Shown here: positions 1 to 12,080 of the stretch, piece by piece | How the letters are laid out: each line of letters opens with the position of its first letter | Position numbering within the stretch: the first letter of the stretch is position 1 | Source: Massospora cicadina | Taxonomy: Eukaryota > Entomophthoromycota > Entomophthoromycetes > Entomophthorales > Entomophthoraceae | DNA length: 64,000 bases | Direction: 5' to 3' | Assembly (NCBI GenBank): GCA_022478985.1 | Contig: JAKSZP010014535.1 | Location: 1 to 64,000 of the forward strand | Notes under the pieces: generated by a model | What the model saw: only the letters and a program-made list of their open reading frames with translations | Told to the model about the DNA's origin: nothing | Database searches by the model: none | Position numbers and translations under genes: made by a program

Positions 1-1400
1 CCATAATCACCAATCATGCTTCCTTAAAATGGCTACAGAAAATGAAGGACCCTTATGGGAGGATAGCCCAATGGACATTGAACCATAAAACTATGACCTT
101 TCCATCATACATCAACCAGGCCTATACACCAAAACAAAGATTTCCTATCCCAAATTCCCATATTAACTTTAACTGACCCTAAAGAGGATCAACTCTATGA
201 CCTCCTATCTCAATAGCAAACATGTAAAGATGAATCCTGACCCTTCAAAAGGAATTAGCTAAAAAATAAGTGAATCTTCAAGTCATAAATGACCAACTGT
301 ACAAACTTGTGTACCAAAAATGGTTGCACTATGTATATTTTTGGCTCAAACTGACGTCATATTTTAAGGGACATCAGCAGGTCAGCCATGAGGGCATTTG
401 GAAAACTTACCAGTGGCTCAAGACTCAATGCTACTGTGAAGGAATGCTTGTATCAATCCAAGATGTATTAGAGTCCTGTCTGTTAGGTAAAAATCAAGCC
501 ATACCTAATTTCCAACTTCAACATCCAGTGATTCCACCTTGTGAACCCTTCCATACTATTAGCATTGATGTTATGGGACCTCTTCCTTGAGCCTCTAATG
601 ATCATTTGTTCCTCCTCCTAGCAGTGGATCATTTAACTAAATGGATCTAAGCTATATATCTACCCTCCGCTTTGACAAAAGCTACTGCCACATTTTTATA
701 TAATTAGATTATCACCCATCATGGGTACCCTAACAAAATTTTCTCCAATAATGGTAAAATTTCCAATTGTCACTGGTGAATGATTTAACTAAACTGATGG
801 GATCCACTCAAGTATTTTCCACTCATTACCATCCTGCAACCAATGGAATGATAGAGTGGGCAAATGATAATCTAACTGCAACTCTCTGGAAAATGGCTAA
901 TACTGATCCCCTTCATTTGTTCCAATATTTGACTAGTGCAATACTGGCCTATAGAATAAGCTATCATCAGATAATTAAGATGTCTCCCTTACAAGCGTTG
1001 TATGGAAGAAATCCACAGCTGCCTTCTAAAGTGCAAGCTATGTTAAATCAAGCTTCTCCTGAAGCCCTGAAGTTACCATGCAAAATATCGCCAATAATAT
1101 TATCTGGCTTCAAACTCTGGCTTCCAAGAACCTATTGGATACCACTAATAGAGAAACTAATCGTTTTAATAACAATAATGAACCTCTGCACCTCTTCCAA
1201 ACGGGTGACTTAGTTCTTTTCTACCACCATTGGTCTGGAGGTCTCAATAACAAATTGGGAAACAATTGGTTAGGGCCCTACATAGTTATTTATATATGAG
1301 GCAATGAACACTCAATTGTGGAGGTTGCTCAAAAACCGTGGTAAATAATGTACATAGTCAATTCCTTTGGCCATTTTCTCTCCGGCGCCAAGATATAGAG
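1..1400 (+). pseudogene. Integrase relic of Ty3/gypsy element F (3' end of pol)
   Basis: Broken integrase, the enzyme that inserts retroelement cDNA into the genome. The zinc-binding N-terminal region is seen as H...H (His codon about 387) and a C near 479, with the second C of the usual CXXC pair lost. The first catalytic Asp lies in SIDVMGPLP (codon 567-569) and is followed at once by a stop. After a gap with stops the frame resumes and keeps the catalytic Glu in TNGMIEW (codon 854-856). A C-terminal WLGPYIVIY segment follows near 1270. The segment then runs through a purine tract (AGAGGGGGACG, about 1396-1407) straight into an LTR, the normal order for a 3' end. The element is cut by the window start, so gag and RT are not visible. 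Confidence 0.85.
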
Positions 1401-1408
1401 GGGGACGT

Positions 1409-1987
1409 TGTTGGAATTCCTGCCCAAAGTTGAGATTCACATGTATTAGCTGCTGGGAATTTTACCTGATCCTCTGAAATGGTTGAAACCATTATCAGGG
1501 ATAATCCTCAATGAAATTCAAGGACTTTCAATACTAGGGATGATCCCCAAAGAATTCAAGGTCTTTTGATATTGGGGATCAAGCCTGACTAATGCATTCA
1601 AATAGTACTCACCTAAGACCCCCTTATATCTGGGTTCAAACCTGATCTATGCAGCAATCAAATCCCATTTGACCAAAATAAACAACATGCTGAAGAATCC
1701 CCAATTGGTAAATGAGTTTAGATATTAGATTGGAACGCTTGGAATTCACCAAGGAAACCCCTCCCTGATCTCCCATATAATCATGTATCTAAGCAATTAA
1801 CCTTTACTCTCTTTTCGCCATTTAAGTTAAATTGGCCTACCTCTAATTATCTAGGGACAAACAGATAGTTAAGATTTACCACTCAAGGAATTTTATTCTA
1901 AATGAAGATTTTCTGGCCAAAAAAGTAAAAATCTATGATCCAGCACCCATGGACTTTGGTTTTTCCGGCCTAAAAAATAAAAGTACA
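1409..1987 (+). repeat. 3' LTR of element F
   Basis: Starts TGTTGGAATTCC right after the polypurine tract and ends ...AAAGTACA, followed by AGTGGT, which resembles the LTR/primer-site junction of the other families here (TACA-AG-TGGTGC). About 579 bp. No second copy is in the window, so the ends are inferred from TG...CA and the flanking motifs only. It contains an imperfect 39-bp tandem duplication (about 1509-1586). Confidence 0.7.
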
Positions 1988-2424
1988 AGTGGTCTAAATT
2001 TCCTTAGTACCAAAATATGCCTCCATCAATCTCTCTTTTGCTTCAATCACTATTTTTATCAAAATTGAAATTTAAAAAACTTTTTAATTTTGGCATTTTG
2101 CCTGCACCAAACATGCCTATATTGACTAGATTAACGTCAGCTGCCCCCACATGGGGCGGTGGTGCGCCACATCCTGGCGTTTATCAGCTACCACTGAAAC
2201 ACCCCAATCTTGCCCAGCTTGCCCATGAACAATTTAGGTCACTACATCCTGCCTCAGGATCCAGTTCAACACCTTGAAAGCTCCAAAGCGGTGTTCAGAA
2301 TCCCCCTAGTGCTCCCTCAGAACAACCTGCATTTTGGCTTTCAGGTCAAGTGTGGGAACCTAGTCCTACGTGAGTGCAGCCATCATTGAGATGGTGGTAA
2401 AGTTTAGGGGCTTCGCTGCTCGTT
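1988..2424 (+). other. Unassigned interval with a Pro/Ser-rich open frame
   Basis: An 86-codon open frame (2017-2277) is rich in Pro, Ser and His and continues with few stops to about 2390. It lies between the F LTR and an A-type LTR. It could be the start of a gag-like or LINE ORF1 protein, but I recognise no motif. Confidence 0.3.
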
Positions 2425-3491
2425 CAAAAAAAACCCCTAACTAATAACTGCATAATTTCAGTATGTGCACTCTTCACGTTGTCTGATGATATATGATATT
2501 TTATTGATAATTGTATGAAGACTATTATCTGTAGTTGAATAAATAACCAATTCTGGTCCAACACTCAACCTGTATTTCTCCTCAAAATACTCCTGATGTC
2601 TTCAGTAGGGATTTATACCCTTATCCGCTTAACTTGATCTAAGCTCAGGTCCCTAGTTTATGGCCTTTCCTCTTGTGACATAAAGTTGGCAGCAATTCCC
2701 ATCCCAGCTCAGCTTCTCTTCTAAGGATTCTTGATCCTTACTCTTTATCCTTCTAAAGAGTTTTAATTAAAGTACACAAACACTAGTTTACTGAAGTTAA
2801 ATAGAACTAAACCAATAAAGAGTTATGCTAATTAACTTCTCTTTTTATTATGAATTATCAGGGGAACTTATAAAGGGAATTCAGCGCCCAATCCTCAAAT
2901 GGCACCTCAGCCATGTAATGGCAACCAATGCCATTGAATTTCCCTTTGTCATCTCACCAGCGATGGTCTTTACCATCTTGATTAGAATTCCTTAGTTGGA
3001 CATCCTTGAGACCTAAAATGAAAGGAGTCAGAAAACGAGTCCATAACGTTATCCACTTGATCCCAGCAAACTAGCCATATTTGGCGAGTGACCTGCTTAG
3101 GTAATGGGACTTGTTAGCCATTATGGCAGTTCATGGAAAACTGATAAATTTGCTAGTTGTAGGCGGAATCACTTGCCTTGCAACTTACTCCTTAAATTAT
3201 CAATCAGTTAGTAATGAAACCTGACAATTTCCAATTGTTACACCTGATAATTAATCATTGATCAACTATCAGATGCCCCCATTTCAATGGCAACTCTTCC
3301 TGACGAGATTTGAAGCATTCACCGAGATTGATCCCCAACAGATCCAAACTAGGCGGATTACCTAAAATCTCCCAAACACTATTATCCCAAAATTGGGGTC
3401 AACTGATATCCAATTCACTCGCCATAGGGAATAATCCCCTAACAATACATGGTAATCTAGACATCTGGAAAGGTGGGAAAAAATCTCAACA
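2425..3491 (-). repeat. A-type LTR, copy 1 (minus orientation)
   Basis: Read on the minus strand it starts TGTTGAGATTTTTTCCC and matches, with many differences, the A-type LTRs at 7850-8979, 14527-15648 and 59921-61063. Shared landmarks include the block GACTATTATCTGTAGTTG (about 2520-2537) and the acaAAGTTGGCAGC block near 2682. It is the most diverged of the four copies. There is no purine tract on its 3491 side, so it is a solo LTR or a 5' LTR. The left end (about 2425-2465) is uncertain. Confidence 0.75.
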
Positions 3492-4934
3492 GATGGCCAT
3501 GGCTGGTTACAAACCTGCTAAATTTCAAGATTACTGCCCCTTTGAAGAGCACTTTGATCTTGAATTCTTGTGTGAAGCCCACGCTATGGTGGCAGAAAAG
3601 CTGCCTTTAATTTTAGAAATACACAAATATCATCTATCAGAACTCACTTTCTAGATGAGGCAACACTGGTGGTCCTGTTCACTGGCTTGCCATCCTACCT
3701 CTCCCCAAATGCCCCCATCATGAGCTCACAGAGGGCTTGGCAGCCTACAACGCTGACCCTGTGCTGCAGTTCATGGTTCCAAATGGCGCTGATTGTCTCT
3801 CTGGGCCTAACGCATTTGTGACAATCTGCCCCTTATTTTGTGACATCCACCTTGCAATACCCCCCACAACGTGATTAGATCCACCCTTGATCATCCCTTT
3901 TAGGCATGAATTGAAAATAACCACGCCATTTGCCCCTTGTGCTTTTCTCATAACCAATCCAAGCGCAAGTGTCCAGCACTTTCTGCAAAAGCTTCTTCCG
4001 CCGCTCCTCCCTCTTGTGTAAGCCCCAATTCTGATTTTACTAGTTTTTTTTTGCTTGGGGATCAGTCCTCCATCCCCACCCTTGATCACCGCAGGTGCTG
4101 CTCCCAATGCTCCGTCCACTCAAGGTTTGTTTACAAGAACCACCCCTGAGTAGATGGTTGCTCAAATGCTGGCAGATTTTTTTAATCCACTGTGCGCAGC
4201 CAATCAGCAGACGCCACCTTACCAACTACTGTTGCTGGCCCAGCGCTGGTCATGGCAAACCCTTTCAAGGCTCTCAAATGGATTGATGATGCAGACTATC
4301 CCTATTGAATTAGTCCCAACTTTGACTGGTCAGAATTCTTCATATAACCCCTCAATTTAACTCTCCATCGCCAATTTACCCTTACAACAGACTCTCAACA
4401 TACAAAGATTTTTATCAAAAGGCTTTAACGTAGCTTCTGCCCCCACCAACTACCTCCTCCACCAATCCCTCCATACAGTGATCAAGCCACTTTGCGAGGG
4501 GTTTTCTATACTATTCCTTTTAGATTACCCAGAGGATGCCAAACTTGATATTTGAGAACTAGTGTTTGCACCTGGCCATGTGTGCGTCAGCGCAGCAGTA
4601 TATTTTCTTTATGACCTCAACTACTCTGAAACATTCTAATTTATTAATCCTTCACTTTTGTGTCAAATCTTATGACCTTTGCTGAATTCCAATTCACCCA
4701 ATACGTTGAGGCAATGCACACCACTAGCCTCATTGATGAGGAGAACATTCACCTCTTTCTCCTTCTACCTCATGCCTCTGAAGCTTCCACGCCCTTTTTG
4801 TCTGCCTTTGCCCGCCACCTGAAGCCAGCTCCAGATGAGAATTTCCCCTCTTCCCCTTCTGATATGGATTCTTATGCTAACGTCATGGCACCATGTTAGA
4901 TTTTTTTATCTAATAATACTTTTGTTTTGCACAA
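3492..4934 (+). pseudogene. Unrecognised coding relic with a degenerate CCHC-like motif
   Basis: Several plus-strand frames stay open for long stretches with scattered stops and shifts (for example 4154-4360 and 4660-4899), which suggests a decayed protein of at least 400 residues. At about 3925-3970 the frame reads CPLCFSHNQSKRKC, which has the CX2CX9C spacing of a retroelement zinc knuckle with the expected His replaced by Gln. This suggests a gag or LINE ORF1 protein, but no other domain is recognisable. It lies between an A-type LTR and a LINE-3 3' tail, and may belong to that LINE or be its target. Confidence 0.4.
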
Positions 4935-4988
4935 CGAAAATAAAGATGTGTGGAAGCCCCCCTCTTGGGTTGGGCACCACTAGTACTA
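4935..4988 (+). repeat. LINE-3 family 3' tail
   Basis: The stretch CTTGGGTTGGGCACCACT followed by AGTACTAAAAAA matches the 3' end of the full-length LINE-3 (59504-59544) and the mini-insertion at 43209-43253. AATAAAGAT sits just upstream, as in LINE-3. It marks the downstream edge of a LINE insertion into the minus-strand pol relic to its right. I could not find a target-site duplication. Confidence 0.7.
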
Positions 4989-7765
4989 AAAAAGGATGGC
5001 TTCATCAAGCAGCTGGTAGCCCTTGTCCAGTGGTTAGCCATTTATCTGACAGGCTTGCTTGATCTTAATATAGTCTGCTGACAGGGGCTGAGACAGCCTA
5101 ACTCAAGAAGGGCTGTTATTATCTCCTTCCAGAGACTTTATCAAAGCTTAGCGGGGGTTGTTTTGTGGAATTTCCTTCAAATGTTTCACTTTATCACCAC
5201 TTGACTAATATGGGCGTCAACTAGCGCTGGATCTAGAGAAAAGACAGGGTTCAGTGATAGAGTATCATGCAACAGGTTCTGGGTACCCTTAATGAAATTG
5301 TACTGGAAGCTAAACAAGGACAGGATCTTTAGCTACCTGGACTGACAAGGGGTCAGCTTCTGGGAGAACGACACTACTATAAAGCCTTGTGGTTGGCTAG
5401 GACAGTAAACGGCCACCTAGAGCCATGCAGATGTCGACGCCAGTGTTGTACAGCATCAACATCAAAGAGTCCATGTCATAGATGTCGTTTTAAAGCTGAG
5501 CCAGGGACATTTCTTAGAGAAATAAGTAATGGGACGCACCACCCTGACTCTCCCTTCCTGCAGCAGATACGCTCCCACTGCAAATTTAGAAGCATCAATG
5601 GTGACAATAAAGAGATGGCTTGGATCTGCATTTGCTTATAATAGGTATGGACAGGAACATGGACTTAATGGTATGGAACGTTGCATTGTATGCTGTTGTT
5701 CAGCTGAAAATCTTCTTCCCAGATGCTGTGTACAGGGGGCAGCGGCTTCAAATAGCTGTGAGGCGAACTTCATAAGAAAGTAAAAGTATCAAGGAAGCTT
5801 CACAACTTTGAGAGAGTGGATTGAGTATCCCAGTCACGAATGACTTTTTTATCAGGGCAGCCATGTGGCCATGGGAGAAGATATCATATAATAAGAACTC
5901 TACTTTGGGTTGAAGAACTCATTCCTTGATAGCTTTGATAGTAAGGTTTACCTGTGCTAGCTGCTCCATGACAGCTACAAGGTGGCGGACATGAGACTCT
6001 GTATTTAGGGAAAAGACCATTATATCTTCGATGTAGGCTATTGTTCAGGATCCCATAAGGTCTACCAAGACAGATTTAATGAAACTTTGAAAACAGTCAG
6101 TATCTTTCTTCACATTAAAAGGAATGACCCTAAACAAGTAGATGCCTTTCCTGGTGCAGAAAACAGTCAACCACTCTTGGACTTCTTATAATAAAAATTT
6201 AGCCAAGTGCGTTTAAAAAATTCATCTTGCTAAACACTCTAAGCCTTCAACACAGCGTGAGATCTGTTGCTCCAGAGGCAGCGGATGGAGTTCAATTACT
6301 GCAACGTTTTTCAGATTTGGCATAGTCAACTCTAGGCTATAAGAGGCATCAGATTTTCCACAAATAGAAGAAGAGAGCACAAAGGCAAAGATTTTTGAAG
6401 ATTTGGCCTTTAATGAGCATGTCATTGACCCAAACGACCAAGGCAGCCTCCTCCCTCAGAGATAGGGGTATATGGGAGAGGGTATCTTGACGAGGCCAAT
6501 GGTCAGCTTTAACTTGAAGTCAAACTTAGTGTGATCAGGAAGTGGGCGAGCCTTAGATATTTAGACATTTAACCATAGTCTTGGTACAGTCAGGCAGGAT
6601 AAGTGAAGGAGAAGGGGTGTCAGTTGTCTAATAGAGGCCAGGCCAACCTTGGGAGAGAACCTATCTTATTGTTAGCGCCATGGCGCTTTCATCAAGATGT
6701 TTGATGGTAACCGTTACTCCTAGGAAACTTTGTGTTAATTTGGCGTTTGCAAGATTGGTGAGTGTGTCATAGCATCAATACCAGCTTACTCCCAGAATAA
6801 CGGGGTACAAGAAGCTTTTAATGATAGATAAATTCACCACAAAGTGTCCATTTCATGAAATGAAGGGAACAGGGGATAATACTTGATAACTGTGGATGGC
6901 TTGAGATACTTACCCTAAACAAACTGTCTACCCTAAGGGCAAGACTAAAGTTTTTTCGAGTTCTTAGAAGATACAGTTTTGATAGCATTGGTTTCTATCA
7001 AGATAAGAGCTTGGAAGTTCCTTTCAGAGGGTTAGAAAGTAGCCATGAACAAGAAATATGCATATGAGATTTTTAAACTGAGGAGCTAAGGGAAGATAAG
7101 ATAGATTTAAGCTCAACAGTGGGGAGTAGATGAGGATACCCCAGAAGATTCAAAAGGAGTATGACTTCACATTTCTGGTGAGTTGCTCACACGATTTGAA
7201 GGATGTGGGGTAACTTGAAGCTCTATGTTAAACAAGGTGGAAGGTCTTTATCTTAGGCAATTACGCCTGTAAGAACGGCCAGGCTTCTGGAGGGATCAGC
7301 CAAGGTCAAATTTTTTTCAAACATCTTTTCATGGATATATGTCCAGTTTCAGAATGAGGTTGGCCAAAGAGGGTGACTCCAGTAGTATAAGAAAGATTTG
7401 ATCCCTCTGGCCAAAAGAGACTATAGGTTGGCAGGGGAGCCTAGATTCTAAAATGGAAACAGTGGGTCCAGAGCAAAAGTAAAAAGAATCTTCTGAATCA
7501 AACAAGATAGACTTACTAACCCCACTTACTCTTGAAGACAAAAAGCGAGGGGTACTCCATGGGCTTGCAATAAAGGCCAAGGGTGAGGAGACACCCACCT
7601 ACAATAAGGTAATAGTCTCACCTTCCAGAAAGCTCACTGCCAGTTCTAAATAATAATTCAGCAACAAAGTGGGGGATATCCAATGACTAGGTTTTAGGTG
7701 TCTTTACAACCAAAATACTCAATGTGATAGCTCACAATAGTATCATAAATTTGATGGGAGTTGAT
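4989..7765 (-). pseudogene. Decayed gag-pol of a D-type Ty3/gypsy element (minus strand)
   Basis: Read on the minus strand from right to left. The end of a protease is near 6800 (YPVILGVSWY, matching FPIILGVEWW in element D). The RT N-terminal region is at 6545-6380 (IYPLSLREEAALVVWVND), and RT motifs at 6200-6010 include EWLTVFCTRKGIYLF and AYIEDIMVFS. An RNase H segment at about 5615-5480 reads IDASKFAVGAYLLQEG. The catalytic YxDD box reads YIED. These matches are closest to element D, so this is an older relative. Gag is only traceable as short fragments, integrase is not visible, and there are many stops. The right side is cut by a plus-oriented D-type LTR start and the left by a LINE-3 tail. 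Confidence 0.8.
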
Positions 7766-7849
7766 GTCATGGCCTGATGACATGAATGAGGGTACCAACT
7801 GCAAAGATAAAGCCGGTTGTCAGGAGGCCAAAAATTTAAGTTAGCAAAA
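7766..7849 (+). repeat. First ~84 bp of a D-type LTR, cut by element A
   Basis: Starts TGTCATGGCCTGATGACA and aligns base by base, with substitutions, to the first 84 bp of the element D LTRs (27917 onward), including the conserved GTCAGGAGGCC block. It ends where element A begins. A matching continuation (CCTTCCTGGCCT...) resumes at 15649 on the far side of A, so A appears to have inserted into this LTR. Confidence 0.75.
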
Positions 7850-8979
7850 TGTAAAAATTTACTCTGGTTGTTATTGGCAAGCAACCCAGTAAATTTTTTT
7901 ACTGCACAGGTTTGGTTTCCTCGTGCACTTTGTCACATTGTATAGAATGAATTATTAATTGAAAATAGTATGGAGACTATTATCCGTTGTTGGGTATGAA
8001 ATATATTTTGGCCCAACGCTTGGCCAGTATTCCCAATTAAATACTCATGAAGTTGTACTCGTAGGGATTTGTTCCCTTGCTCTTGTCCACCTGATCTTTG
8101 CTGAAATACCCCAGTGACAGTCTCTTTTGGCCCAACATACAAAGTTGGCAGCTTCCCTGATTGTGGTATCTTCTTCTATAGATCCCCGCTCATATTTTTA
8201 CTCTTCTCTCTGAGAGTCTTCCAATTATTTCTTTTCTACAATAATATCCTTGAGACAGAACAACGCAATAGAAGGTGATAGTCTAGCTATATACCAAATG
8301 GATTATATTACTTTTCTTGTAAATAATTTATGTTTTTTATTATAGTATATCCTAGGGAGTATATATAGTGGGGAATTTAGCTGTCTAACCCTCGGTTGAC
8401 ACCTTTTCAATGAAATGACAGCCGTTGCCATTGAATTACCCATCCTTGTCTTGGCAGTGATGGTCTTCCCCATCCTGGCTAGGATTCTGTCATTGGACAT
8501 CATCAAGACCTCAAATGGAAAGAGTTGGAAAACGTGTCCCTAACGTTTTCCTCTTGATCCAAGTGAACCAACCATATTTGGCTAGTGAACTACTTAGGTA
8601 ATGGGGCTTATTACCCATTATGGCAAGTCACTCACCAACTGATTGATTCGCTAGTTGCAGGTGGCATCACTTAACTCATAACTTGCTATTCATTCTCAAT
8701 CAGTCGGTGATGAAACCTGACTGATCCCAATTGGTACACCTGATAGTTAATCACTATAAGATGCCCCTATTTCATTAGCAACTACGCCCAATGAGATCTT
8801 AAGTATTTGTCCAGATCGATCCATGACAGATATGACCAGGCGAATATCTCAAAATCCCCCAAATGTAGTTACTCCAAAACTCAGGCCAACCGATTTTTGA
8901 TTCACTTCACCTAAGGGAATTTTCCCTTAGCAATACCAGGTAATCTAGCAGGCTAGGAATATGGGCAAAAATCCCAACA
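7850..8979 (-). repeat. 3' LTR of element A
   Basis: On the minus strand it runs from TGTTGGGATTTTTGCCC to ...TTTTTACA, about 1130 bp. It is highly similar to 14527-15648. It is assigned as the 3' LTR because its 8979 side is preceded (minus sense) by a purine-rich stretch and its 7850 side is not followed by the shared primer-binding site. Confidence 0.9.
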
Positions 8980-10745
8980 CATCCCCACTTTTGCCTAGAT
9001 TTCCAGCAATAAAAGGACCAGAGCATGAGAATACCACTTCAGACACATGGTCAAATATTTCATGGGTTAAGCGGAGTGCACTCATCAATACTCAACGCTG
9101 CTCAGGATGACCTTTGGCATATGGCGTTCTTCCTCTTCCTCCTCGCTACTGCCTTCTCAGAGCACGGTCCCCACAGCCTGCTGTTGTGCTGGGCTGATCA
9201 ATTTACTCATTATGATATTAGTCCCAGGATTTAAATTTTCCCCCATCAGGGTATATGACCTGCTGTCATATTCAGGATTCTTGGTCTGGCGTCCTTAATT
9301 TCCTGATTTTCTCCTCATCCTAGACATAAGCTCTTGCCATCAATGTTCATTTTACAGCTTAATTAAGAATAATTGTTTTAGTTCGCCTTTGTTATTTCAT
9401 TTATAACCTCTTGGCTGTAAGTCATTTCTCCCTCAGAAAGCTTATTTCATTAATTTTATGAAATTAATTTCCCAAAATTGGAGCCTAATGGATTGTAGAG
9501 TGCATATTGTCAACTTCCATATAAGTCCAACATCCCCCTTCTCATCCAGCTCATATGTCAAATTCTGAGTTGTGATACCAGCAGCTTTTAAATAGTTTGT
9601 CTAATAAGGACCTCCGTCTCTTCCAGCAGATGAGTCGGGATGCTTGGCAGAACCTCTTTTATGGTCCTTCCAGGACTCATACGCCTAGTCTGGTGCAAGC
9701 GGCTATTCCTTCCAATGAATTACCAGTAAACGGTAACTAATCCCTCCAAAACCAGGCTGTCTATCATTTTGAACAACTCTCAGCTGATTCTTCCTCTTTC
9801 GTCAATTCCAGAGTTGGACTTCAAAACTCTCCTAGATTGGCTCCTTTTGCTGATGCTCCAAACATCTTCATAGATGCTCCTTAGATTATGCTGGTTGCTC
9901 TGGATTTCTCATTTCTTGCCGGGTCAGACCTGCTCCCTGAGTTCCTCTTCTGACTCAGTTAATATCAAAAACCCGCTGTTCTGGTCTCTAAGCTCTCAAT
10001 CTGTAACAGTATTCACTTTGAGCTCCCTTACGCTGAACTCTGGGCCCAAGTTACCGAGGCTTTGACTCTAGCACTGAATCCCTCTGATCTTGATAACATC
10101 CTGGATCAGGATACCGCTGCTTATGCTCTTTGCTTTGCTGGCCAAGTTCTTTGAAGTTGGTTCACGAAGCTTCCAGCCTTTCCTGGGTTCCACGTTTATT
10201 CAGCTTTAACTTCTGAGATGCCCATAGTCGCCGCTTGCAAGATGCAATCCGCTCCCTGCATGACTATCTCTTCTCTGGCGCTTCCCATATGTATCTTCAG
10301 CTAATGGCGTTGATAGGGGTCATGATTTAGCAAACCCCATCAAGCATCCCTTCTTTGTTTCCAGCCCATATGTCTGGTGACCTTGATGAGGCCTGTCAGG
10401 CGCTCAGGACTAATCTGTCAACTCCAGTACCATATCAGAATTACTTGGGGTTATTTGTCAATCGCCTCTTCTTATACTGTTGCTTTCCTCCCCACTCTGG
10501 GGTTTTGTGATTGGCTTCACTCGACATCTGAATTTATCTTCCCCTAGTCGCTTTCTCTCAGGGCTCTGCATCCGATCAAAGAACGTGGTTTCATGTAGAT
10601 CTCGCCCCTGCAAGTGTCCAATCACATATTAATTTCGATGGGCTGTTCCTTCCTACTGCGATCCAACCTCCCTCCCCCAAGAGGTGACATAGGCGTAATC
10701 ATCCCCATACTGAGGACAATTAATAAAAATAAAAATTATAAAACT
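8980..10745 (+). pseudogene. Unrecognised plus-strand protein remnant inside element A
   Basis: From about 9629 a plus-strand frame runs for more than 200 codons with only about five stops (starting MSRDAWQNLFYG), then continues in another frame to about 10680 (for example HMSGDLDEACQAL). This looks like one decayed protein of about 350 residues. An AT-rich tail (AATTAATAAAAATAAAAA, about 10718-10735) follows, like the 3' end of a retroposed transcript. It lies antisense to element A between the integrase remnant and the 3' LTR. I recognise no domain. It could be a retroposed host gene, a LINE ORF, or an antisense accessory gene. Confidence 0.45.
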
Positions 10746-10849
10746 TATTTTGTTTTTTTCTCTGTGCGGTTATAATCTCTTTTTTTAATAACTTTTATCA
10801 ATCTTTTATTTTTATTCTTCTTTTTTTCCCTATGGGAATTGACCTTGTT

Positions 10850-11035
10850 TCAGTTCAGCGGTCCATCTTTTTTATTTTTTCACCTAAAATGGGTCCTGGG
10901 TACTCAAACCTACCAGTTTTCTATGGTTCAGAGGTCCTTTTATTGGACTTAACCATCTAGATTGGTTCAGAGGTCCTTTTTTTGGACTTGACCTAATCAT
11001 CAGGACATGACCAACTAAATGGTTCATCAGTCCTT
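10850..11035 (-). repeat. Degenerate tandem repeat in the 3' non-coding part of element A
   Basis: Two near-identical copies of GGTTCAGAGGTCCTTTT, each followed by TTGGACTT, lie about 43 bp apart (10924 and 10967). Weaker copies are AGTTCAGCGGTCC (about 10853) and GGTTCATCAGTCC (about 11021). They lie downstream (minus sense) of the integrase remnant. Confidence 0.7.
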
Positions 11036-11059
11036 TGGGAACACTTTTATTGTTTTCAT

Positions 11060-12080
11060 TGATGCACCGCTAAAAATACTTAGCAAGGACTCAATTCACA
11101 ACTCTTCCATCCAAGAGAACCTTGATGGAGTAGGCATCAGTTTCCATCTTGGCAATCACTTTGAATGGACCTGACCACAATGCGTCTAGTTTGTTTTTTC
11201 GGTTAAAACTATGCATATTGCAATAGGCAACTCTTTCTTAAAGAAGTGGCACTTCCTTGGCTTGATCTTCAGGTTAGCCACGGACAGTCGCTTCAATACT
11301 TCTTCTAAGGTGTAGGTGATCAGTAAAAGTCCTACTGAACACATTTATATCGTCCAGATATACCAGGACACATGACAACTTCAAGTTGCTTAATATCACA
11401 TCCATGGCCTTCTGAAACGTTGCAGGTGCATTGCATAGAACCTGGGGCATCCTTTTTGGTTGATAAAGCCCCTGCGCAATAGTAATCGCACATTTTTCCT
11501 AGTCTTCCTTTAACTAGTCTTTCTGCCAATATCCCAAGATCAGATCCATTGCGGAGAAATACTTTGCTTCTCCTAAATAATCCATTGCATCATCAAGTGG
11601 TAGGGGATATGAATCCTTCTTCATAATTTTATTCAGCCTTTAGTAGTCAATCACCACCCAGTTGGATCTATCCTTCTTCTTCACAATCAGAATTGGACTC
11701 ACCCAGGGACTTGATGACAGAATTAGAAGCCCATGATTGACTAGTTTGCTGATTTCATCCTTTACTACCGCTTTGGCAGCTTTTGATCATCGGATCAGTC
11801 TCATCCTGATTGGCAAATTTTCCCCAGTGTTGACCTTGTGGATCACATCTCTCATGCGCATCCCAAATCATAGTCATCCTGAGTGAACACTTCCCAATAC
11901 TTTTCGAATAGTTTGAGCATCTCCTCTTGCTGGCCTTCCAACAGATCATCGAGCTGCTCCCAATCAACTGATAGGTTGATATTTTTAGTTACCTCGGCCA
12001 GTAATCCCATTTCATTGAGAGACCCAAAACTGTGGAATCTTCTCAATTTGGCCATCAGGATCAGATGAACAAATGTGATG
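11060..12080 (-). pseudogene. RT of element A fused by deletion to the integrase C terminus
   Basis: Minus-strand RT copies retroelement RNA into cDNA. The leader LFEKYWEVF...DYDLGCA is near 11850. YFSAMDLILGYWQ is near 11550, and the catalytic box VYLDDINVFS (about 11336-11366) keeps both Asp residues. About 90 bp later the sequence changes directly to an integrase C-terminal segment, LWSGPFKVIAKMETDAYSI (about 11110-11170). In element C the matching GPFKVIEK segment ends integrase. RNase H and the DDE core are therefore missing, with a junction near 11215-11245. The copy cannot be autonomous. Confidence 0.85.

Noticed and set aside
7850..8979. This LTR as the 5' LTR of the minus-strand pol relic at 4989-7765
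   Set aside because: No primer-binding site follows it on that side, a D-type LTR fragment lies in between, and the relic is of D type; it fits better as the 3' LTR of element A.
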